9,328 nucleotides of DNA from an uncultured Eubacteriales bacterium (GTDB lineage Bacteria; Bacillota; Clostridia; Peptostreptococcales; Anaerovoracaceae). Below the pieces are notes generated by a model, which searched no databases, was not told where the DNA came from, and worked only from the letters and a program-made list of their open reading frames with translations. Shown here one piece after another: positions 4,485 to 9,328 of this stretch (within the stretch, counting starts at the first letter, position 1; each line of letters starts with the position of its first letter). The position numbers and the translations under genes are program-made. Location of the stretch: assembly GCA_902772685.1 (NCBI GenBank), contig CACYBO010000182.1:1-9328 (forward strand), written 5' to 3'.

Positions 4485-6290
4485 ATGTCAGATGTAAGTG
4501 AAAGAAGAAAGAAGGCAGTCGCCTGGGCGGAGGAGATCGTATCCTATGTAGACAACGACCCGCGCCCAATTGTCAAGTGCAAAGAGTCAAGACCAATTAC
4601 CGACATTAAGGATCTGCTGGTTTCGAGTGCAGAGCTTTATGGGGACAATGTTGCATATCTGCAGAAATGGGATAGAAATGGAAAATACGAGCCAATTACA
4701 TACAAGGAAACCCTGGCTGATGTAAACGGCATTGGAACGTGGATGATGGACAAGGGACTGACCGGGAAGAGAGTTGCTGTCATCGGACCAAACTGCTACC
4801 AATGGTGCAGTACGTATTTGGCCGTTACCGGCGGCATCGGGTGCATCGTCCCGCTGGATAAAGAATTAAATGCCGAAGAATTGAAGAATCAGATCCAGAG
4901 ATCCGAGGTCTCTGCAGTAGTGTTCGACAGTAAGCATCAGGAAGTGTTCAAGAACATTAAAGCAGACGGAGACACAAATCTGGAAGTTCTTGTGAATTTT
5001 GACACCGACGAAGAAAGTGACGGCGTCTACGCGTGGAAGCAGATGAAAGAGGAAGGCAAGAAACTGATTGATGCCGGCAATCTCGATTACGTGAATGCAG
5101 AAGTGGATAACGAAGTCATGAGCATTCTTATCTTTACTTCCGGAACGATGGGCAAACCAAAAGGCGTCATGCTCAGCCAGAGAAACGTTTGCGCCGAGCT
5201 GATGATTGCGCCGACAACCTTTGATCTCAGACAGGATGACATCTATCTGTCCTTCCTGCCTTTGCACCATACTTATGAGTGCACGTGCTGCTTCCTGATG
5301 GCCATATACAAAGGCTCAGCCGTTGCGTTCTGCCAGGGACTGACGTATATCACGAAAAACCTGAAGGAAGTCAGACCTACAATGATGCTGGGCGTACCGG
5401 CGCTCTACGAGAAACTGTACCAGAGGATCTGGAAAAATGTGCGCAGGCAGGGAAAAGAAGAAGCGTTGCAGAGAGCGATTAAAATCAACCATATCGCGAA
5501 GAAAATCCATATCGATTTAGGAGATAAATTCTTTAAGGATATCCGTGATGTATTCGGCGGCAGAATGAGGACTCTCATCTGCGGCGGCGCCAAAATTGAT
5601 CCGCAGATTCTGGATGGGCTGCGCGAATTTGGGTTCAACGCGCTGCAGGGATATGGCCTGACCGAGGCTGCCCCGATGGGCGCTTTCAATCCGCAGGACG
5701 CACCGAACTCACGGTCCATCGGCGTGCCGTTCCCGGGACAGGATATCAAGGCAATCAATCCTGACGAAGAAGGCATCGGCGAGATCTGCATCAAAGGTCC
5801 GAATATTATGCTGGGTTATTACGACGATCCGGAAGAGACGGCAAGGGTCCTCGATGAAGATGGCTGGTTCCATACAGGCGATCTGGGATTTGTTGATACC
5901 AGCGGGTATGCATATCTGACAGGCCGCGCGAAGAACGTGATTGTTACGACGAAAGGGAAAAACGTGTTCCCGGAGGAAATCGAGTATCAGCTCAATTTGG
6001 TTCGTTTTATAGCTGAATCATTCGTGTTTGAAGACACCAAAAACTCCGGGGAAGACACCGTAATCGTGGCTTCTGTCAAGGTCGATCCGGAAGAGATCGA
6101 AGAACTCCTTGGACCGGATTACTCCGAAGAGGATGTGAAGAATGCAATTTGGAAAGAAGTAGACCGGATCAATCAGGAAGCGCCGGTATACAGGAGAATC
6201 AAGAAAGTCATCCATCGAAAGACTGATTTCGTCCACAACACTTCTTCCAAGCTTATGCGAATGGTCGAGGAAAACAAGGCGGAAGAGTAG
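4485..6290 (+). CDS. AMP-forming long-chain acyl-CoA synthetase (long-chain fatty acid--CoA ligase family)
   Basis: The product has 601 residues. The ATG at 4485 follows AAAGGAGG and gives MSDVSERRKKAVAW; the frame is open to 4431, but that part is the leader hairpin. It activates a carboxylic acid, probably a fatty acid, with ATP to an acyl-adenylate and then to acyl-CoA. Adenylate-forming motifs are present in order: the phosphate loop FTSGTMGKPKGVMLS (about 217-231), GYGLTEAAPMGAF (about 389), GWFHTGDLGFVD (about 460), LTGRAKNVIVTTKGKNVFPEEIE (hinge and A8 motif), and a C-terminal SSKLMRM with the candidate catalytic lysine near 589. The long insert before the GYGLTE motif (EKLYQRIWKNVRRQG...) fits the long-chain group rather than acetyl-CoA synthetase. 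The phosphate loop has methionine where threonine is usual (SGTTG). It stands alone with its own promoter and leader terminator. Substrate chain length cannot be read from sequence. Confidence 0.93.
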   Translation: MSDVSERRKKAVAWAEEIVSYVDNDPRPIVKCKESRPITDIKDLLVSSAELYGDNVAYLQKWDRNGKYEPITYKETLADVNGIGTWMMDKGLTGKRVAVIGPNCYQWCSTYLAVTGGIGCIVPLDKELNAEELKNQIQRSEVSAVVFDSKHQEVFKNIKADGDTNLEVLVNFDTDEESDGVYAWKQMKEEGKKLIDAGNLDYVNAEVDNEVMSILIFTSGTMGKPKGVMLSQRNVCAELMIAPTTFDLRQDDIYLSFLPLHHTYECTCCFLMAIYKGSAVAFCQGLTYITKNLKEVRPTMMLGVPALYEKLYQRIWKNVRRQGKEEALQRAIKINHIAKKIHIDLGDKFFKDIRDVFGGRMRTLICGGAKIDPQILDGLREFGFNALQGYGLTEAAPMGAFNPQDAPNSRSIGVPFPGQDIKAINPDEEGIGEICIKGPNIMLGYYDDPEETARVLDEDGWFHTGDLGFVDTSGYAYLTGRAKNVIVTTKGKNVFPEEIEYQLNLVRFIAESFVFEDTKNSGEDTVIVASVKVDPEEIEELLGPDYSEEDVKNAIWKEVDRINQEAPVYRRIKKVIHRKTDFVHNTSSKLMRMVEENKAEE

Positions 6291-6310
6291 GGTTACAGTT
6301 GATAATAATG

Positions 6311-6339
6311 TTGCATTGTCGGCAGACTGTAGTTAAACT
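6311..6339 (+). promoter_or_regulatory. candidate promoter of the small-peptide unit
   Basis: TTGCAT (6311-6316) and TAAACT (6334-6339) are exactly 17 bases apart and lie 36 bases before the first small gene. Consensus matches are three and four of six. A weak promoter is plausible, but readthrough from the synthetase gene is also possible because no strong terminator is visible after 6290. Confidence 0.35.
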
Positions 6340-6374
6340 ATTCCATATAGAAGCCATAAGGAGGTCGCTGCATT

Positions 6375-6494
6375 ATGAAAAAAAACTCTAAAAAAGGTTT
6401 GGTTGTCTTTTGGATTTCTCTGGCCGCACTGGTATGTGCAGATGTTAATTTGAATGATTCACTGAATGAGCTTGCAGATAAAGAACAAGAGTAA
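6375..6494 (+). CDS. 39-residue peptide with one hydrophobic segment, first of two tandem paralogues
   Basis: ATG at 6375 follows AAGGAGGT with a nine-base spacer, a strong site for so short a gene. The product has a basic N-terminus (MKKNSKKG), a hydrophobic segment (LVVFWISLAALVCA) and an acidic tail (DVNLNDSLNELADKEQE). It is homologous to the next small product: the hydrophobic part shares 12 of 27 residues, including W-I-S, C-A and N-L, and the DNA is about three quarters identical over 61 bases. This conservation across a duplicate, with separate start and ribosome-binding sequences, supports real coding. Two readings are possible: a single-span membrane peptide, or a secreted peptide with a signal-like N-terminus that could be cut after VCA. 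I do not recognise the family. It is followed 20 bases later by its paralogue and then by a SnoaL-like gene. Confidence 0.7.
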   Translation: MKKNSKKGLVVFWISLAALVCADVNLNDSLNELADKEQE

Positions 6495-6514
6495 AGTGAG
6501 GTGACATGTAAACT

Positions 6515-6625
6515 ATGGAAAGAAAGCATCTGATCAGGGATTTGATCGTGTTGTGGATTTCTGTGACAGCATTTTTATGTGCGATTCTTAATTTGCATGT
6601 TTCCAGAAATATGCGCAAGTCATAA
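6515..6625 (+). CDS. 36-residue peptide with one hydrophobic segment, second tandem paralogue
   Basis: ATG at 6515 is preceded by GTGAGGTGAC about ten bases upstream. The product has a basic N-terminus (MERKHLIRD), a hydrophobic segment (LIVLWISVTAFLCAILNL) and a basic tail (HVSRNMRKS). It aligns without gaps with the first small peptide over the membrane part. The tail has diverged: acidic in the first copy, basic here. This suggests a pair with separate or complementary roles rather than simple redundancy. No known toxin or leader-peptide family was recognised. The stop codon lies 16 bases before the ATG of the SnoaL-like gene, and that frame is open into this gene, so the three are likely one transcript. 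Confidence 0.65.
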   Translation: MERKHLIRDLIVLWISVTAFLCAILNLHVSRNMRKS

Positions 6626-6641
6626 TAAGACAATAATTGAC

Positions 6642-7400
6642 ATGAATCAAAGAGAAAAAAGAACCATGATCCACCGGAAACTGGAGATCATGAAGAAGTG
6701 CTATAAGGAACGGAATGCTGCAAATTTCGATTTGTTCTTCGATACGTTTTTTGACCGGAAAAGACTGCCGATTATAATCGGAACAGACAACGGTCCGTGG
6801 TTCCGTACCATGGAGCGGATCCGCTGGCTGATTTTATACGACTGGGAGCATTGGGGCAATCTGGATATTGACACCTGGAATTTCAGGGTGTTCGAGGCTG
6901 AGAGTCATGATGTTGTCAGGGTCAGGGGTCTGCTGGATTTCCATGAGGACCGCGTGTGGGACATCGATATTATCATAATTTTCCACAAATACGGAGATGA
7001 ATACGTCTGCCGTATAATGCAGTTCAAGATTCCAAGAAACGAGATCCGGCCGGTGGTAGTCCTCAACGGGAACAAAGAAGAACAGGACAAGTCTGAACAC
7101 GAGATGATACGCCTGACAAGAATGAATGGGGATGTATCCTCGGATCTGATGCGTGAGCATCTTGCAAGGAGTATCAGAACACAGCTGCAGGAAGACAGAC
7201 CTTATCTCGACAATATCGATGTGCGGGAAGAAATGATCTATCTGGAAGAGAACGGGGATGAGTTTCTTTTCGCGTTGACCGGCTTTTGCATACATGTCGA
7301 ACTCAGGGCGCTGATGCCCTTCCGTATGGTCGGCATCGGCAGGGGATATGAGATTATGGATGCGGAGTTCTCTCATCCGTTTGTAAGCAGTTTGGGGTAA
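6642..7400 (+). CDS. SnoaL/NTF2-like fold protein of unknown function, apparently with two domains
   Basis: The product has 252 residues if it starts at ATG 6642 (MNQREKRTMIHRKLEI). ATG 6666 (MIHRKLEIMKKCYKERN) is possible and has a purine-rich stretch upstream; neither site is strong. The N-terminal half resembles SnoaL-like (NTF2-fold) domains: a first helix KLEIMKKCYKERNAANFDLFFDTFF, then IIIGTDNGPWFRTMERIRWLILYDWEHWGNLDID, and strands such as VVRVRGLLDFHED and DIIIIFHKYGDEYVCRIMQF. The second half has a helical region (EHEMIRLTRMNGD...) and then strands: EEMIYLEENGDEFLFALTGF, IHVELRALMPFRMVGIGRG and YEIMDAEFSHPF. It looks like a second, diverged copy of the same fold. No signal peptide or membrane segment is present. 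Members of this fold include isomerases, hydratases and binding proteins, so no function is proposed. A terminator follows 80 bases after the stop codon. Confidence 0.7.
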   Translation: MNQREKRTMIHRKLEIMKKCYKERNAANFDLFFDTFFDRKRLPIIIGTDNGPWFRTMERIRWLILYDWEHWGNLDIDTWNFRVFEAESHDVVRVRGLLDFHEDRVWDIDIIIIFHKYGDEYVCRIMQFKIPRNEIRPVVVLNGNKEEQDKSEHEMIRLTRMNGDVSSDLMREHLARSIRTQLQEDRPYLDNIDVREEMIYLEENGDEFLFALTGFCIHVELRALMPFRMVGIGRGYEIMDAEFSHPFVSSLG

Positions 7401-7478
7401 GACCGGAAAACTGTAAAAACTAAAAGAATCCGAATGGTGCGATCAGCAGTTCCTGCTTCCAAGAAACTCAAGATAAAT

Positions 7479-7510
7479 AGGCCCTCAACAGTTAGTGTTG
7501 GGGGCCTTTT
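7479..7510 (+). terminator. intrinsic terminator after the SnoaL-like gene
   Basis: AGGCCCTCAAC (7479-7489) pairs with GTTGGGGGCCT (7497-7507) over 11 bp, with one G-U pair and a seven-base loop, followed by TTTT. This is a well-formed factor-independent terminator that closes the small-peptide/SnoaL unit. Confidence 0.88.
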
Positions 7511-7531
7511 GAACTCTTTAGAAACGCTTTG

Positions 7532-7571
7532 CACTGATTTTACATGTCAAACACTGAATTTACACGTTAAA
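7532..7571 (+). repeat. tandem 20-base direct repeat upstream of the Na/Pi cotransporter gene, candidate activator site
   Basis: CACTGATTTTACATGTCAAA (7532-7551) is followed directly by CACTGAATTTACACGTTAAA (7552-7571), 17 of 20 bases identical. The 20-base period places the two TTTACA elements on about the same face of the helix. It directly precedes GATAAT (7572-7577), a five-of-six -10 match with no -35 hexamer. This arrangement suits an activator bound over the -35 region. Phosphate regulators of Gram-positive bacteria (PhoP) bind direct repeats of similar TT(A/T)ACA form, and the gene downstream handles phosphate, so a PhoP site is plausible but unproven. Confidence 0.5.
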
Positions 7572-7640
7572 GATAATCGATTTTAAAGAAACCCTTCATA
7601 ATGGATGCGAAAGAAAAAATATAGCATCGGAGGGTTTTGA

Positions 7641-9328
7641 ATGACAATATTTGACGTACTTACATTAGCTGGCGGATTATGCTTGTTCCTGTTCGGGATG
7701 AACATCATGGGTCAGGCTCTGGAGCGTAGAGCAGGCCCGGGCCTTAGAAATATGCTGGAGCGGATGACGACGGGAAAGTTGTCCGGATTTCTGACGGGCT
7801 GTGGAATCACAGCGGTGATACAGAGTTCATCGGCGACTACCGTTATGGTGGTAGGTTTCGTTAACTCGGGGTTAATGTCATTAAAGCAGGCAATCAACGT
7901 AATCATGGGATCCAATGTAGGAACGACGATCACGGCATGGATCCTGAGTCTGAGCGGGGTAAGCAGTGACAGCGTATGGGTCCAGCTTTTGAAACCGTCA
8001 TCTTTTGTTCCGGTCATCGCGCTGATCGGAATCATTCTGTTTATGTTTGTGGGGAAGGGAAAACACAGAGACACAGGAATGATCCTGCTGGGCTTCGCTA
8101 CACTGATGTTCGGAATGGAGACCATGTCGTCTTCCGTTTCGGGACTGGCGGATATTCCGGCCTTCCGGCAGCTGTTCCTGCTGTTTGAGAATCCACTGCT
8201 CGGTGTTTTGGCTGGAGCGGTTCTCACAGCAATCATCCAGTCCAGTTCTGCATCCGTCGGGATTCTGCAGGCGCTGGCTATGACCGGACAGGTATCCTAC
8301 GGGGCGGCGATCCCGATCCTGATGGGTGACAGCATCGGTACCTGCGTCACAGCCCTTCTGTCATCGGTAGGCGCCAAAAAAGAAGCGAAGCGGGCCGCGA
8401 TGGCGCATCTATGCTTTAATGTTATCGGTGCGGCATTCTGGATCACAGTATTCTGTGTGGTCCGCGCATTATTTCATCCCGTTATTTTGAGCGCGCCGGC
8501 TACTCTTCTGGGAATCGCCGTAGCCAATACCATGTTCAAGGTGCTGAGCACAGCCCTGCTTTTGCCGCAATCCGGAATGTTGGAGAAACTTGTGACCCGA
8601 CTGGTTCCTGATAAAGAAGAAACCGAGGAGGAAGTCGCTCCGGAGTTGGATGAGAGGCTTCTGGCAACGCCGTCACTGGCATTTTCCCGTTGTGAGGAAA
8701 AGGCAGTGGAACTGGCACGAGAGGCAGAAGCAGCATTGGATAACGGACTTCTCGCAGTAACCGGAATCTCGCGGAGAGAGGACGGGACTGCCTTTGCAAA
8801 GGATGTTGACATTCTGGAGAAAAACATACTCGAAGCGGAGGAACGCACCGATCTGCTGGAGGATGCTCTGGACTCCTTCCTCGTGAAGCTCAGTGCGAAG
8901 GATATCAGTGACGAAGACAACGAATGGATCACAGCGATCCTGAAGATCTCCGGAGACTATGAGAGAATCGCCGATCACAGCTTGAATATGCTGGAAGCGA
9001 CCCAGCGGATGCAGTATGCAAATCTTGCTTATACTGACGAGGCGCAGCGCGAACTGGAGACGATCACAGCAGCCGTTCGCGAAGTAATGTCATTGTCTCT
9101 GCAGGCTTTTGCAGAGAAAGATTTAGAGGCAGCCAGCAGGGTCGAGCCGTTAGAGCAGGTTGTGGACCAGCTGAAGGAAACTCTAAGAGATAATCACATC
9201 AGGAGAATGAAAGCCGGGAAATGCAGCATGGAGGCCGGCATTATCTGGGCGGATATTCTGACAGATATGGAGCGCGTATCAGACCACTGTTCCAATATCG
9301 CGGGATGTATCATGGACTTGCAGGATCA
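7641..9328 (+). CDS. Na+/phosphate cotransporter family protein with a C-terminal PhoU-like domain (3' end outside the window)
   Basis: At least 562 residues are visible and the frame is open to the window end. ATG at 7641 follows GGAGG with an eight-base spacer. It probably imports phosphate with sodium across the cytoplasmic membrane. The hydrophobic N-terminal part (about 1-315) has the two inverted repeats of the Na/Pi family: the first holds TAVIQSSSATTVMVV (Q near 61) and the second TAIIQSSSASVGILQ (Q near 200), and each is followed by a Gly-Asn/Asp-Gly-Thr type loop (MGSNVGTTITA and MGDSIGTCVTA). The start (LAGGLCLFLFGMNIMGQALE) is typical. Residues from about 335 onward are soluble and helical with a PhoU-like pattern (AEERTDLLEDALDSFLVKL, ISGDYERIADHSLNMLE and later DILTDMERVSDHCSNIA). 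Similar proteins are annotated NptA or YjbB. It has its own promoter region with a tandem repeat, after a terminator. Confidence 0.93.
   Translation, partial: MTIFDVLTLAGGLCLFLFGMNIMGQALERRAGPGLRNMLERMTTGKLSGFLTGCGITAVIQSSSATTVMVVGFVNSGLMSLKQAINVIMGSNVGTTITAWILSLSGVSSDSVWVQLLKPSSFVPVIALIGIILFMFVGKGKHRDTGMILLGFATLMFGMETMSSSVSGLADIPAFRQLFLLFENPLLGVLAGAVLTAIIQSSSASVGILQALAMTGQVSYGAAIPILMGDSIGTCVTALLSSVGAKKEAKRAAMAHLCFNVIGAAFWITVFCVVRALFHPVILSAPATLLGIAVANTMFKVLSTALLLPQSGMLEKLVTRLVPDKEETEEEVAPELDERLLATPSLAFSRCEEKAVELAREAEAALDNGLLAVTGISRREDGTAFAKDVDILEKNILEAEERTDLLEDALDSFLVKLSAKDISDEDNEWITAILKISGDYERIADHSLNMLEATQRMQYANLAYTDEAQRELETITAAVREVMSLSLQAFAEKDLEAASRVEPLEQVVDQLKETLRDNHIRRMKAGKCSMEAGIIWADILTDMERVSDHCSNIAGCIMDLQD

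Noticed and set aside
6338..6633. Two overlapping minus-strand open frames that resemble each other
   Set aside because: Their likeness follows from the duplication of the plus-strand small-peptide genes. The plus-strand frames have good ribosome binding sites and sensible hydrophobic profiles.
7712..8236. Minus-strand open frame of 174 codons inside the Na/Pi cotransporter gene
   Set aside because: The plus-strand frame shows clear family motifs (two QSSSA repeats) through this stretch; the antisense product has no recognisable features.

Overview
The window looks like chromosomal DNA from an anaerobic Gram-positive bacterium of the class Clostridia. The reasons are strong AGGAGG-type ribosome binding sites before most genes, intrinsic (hairpin plus U-run) terminators, and a family set typical of gut and rumen Clostridia (DUF3842, DUF554, a CPBP-like membrane protein, and a Na/Pi symporter with a C-terminal PhoU domain). 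A genus cannot be named from the sequence alone. No rRNA, tRNA, CRISPR array, insertion sequence or phage gene was seen.

Layout. Bases 2-1530 hold three plus-strand genes: the 3' end of a YgjV-like membrane protein, a DUF554 membrane protein overlapping it by 13 bases, and a flavin-binding PPOX-fold (NimA-like) protein. A DUF3842 gene on the minus strand converges on them, with only 10 bases between the stop codons. Bases 2077-2809 hold a tightly coupled minus-strand pair of small membrane proteins of unknown function. Its leader contains an intrinsic-terminator-like hairpin. A G/C-rich box (CCCC-NNN-GGGGG-ATA) occurs twice, upstream of DUF3842 and upstream of the membrane pair, so these minus-strand units may share a regulator.

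The divergent plus-strand unit at 3051-4285 encodes a truncated CPBP-family membrane protein with an unrelated basic tail, then an ElaA-like GNAT acetyltransferase. Next is a monocistronic AMP-forming long-chain acyl-CoA synthetase (4485-6290), also preceded by a terminator hairpin lying between a candidate promoter and the gene.

Bases 6375-7400 are the least explained stretch. Two tandem paralogous genes encode peptides of 39 and 36 residues with one hydrophobic segment each. They are followed by a 252-residue protein with an apparent SnoaL/NTF2-like fold, and a clear terminator closes the unit. The window ends in a Na+/phosphate cotransporter with a PhoU-like tail. Its upstream region carries a tandem 20-base direct repeat beside a -10-like element, a plausible site for a phosphate-response activator.

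Most genes are conserved housekeeping or accessory families. The points most worth following up are the tandem small-peptide genes with their SnoaL-like neighbour, the paired G/C boxes around DUF3842 and the membrane pair, and the two leader terminators.
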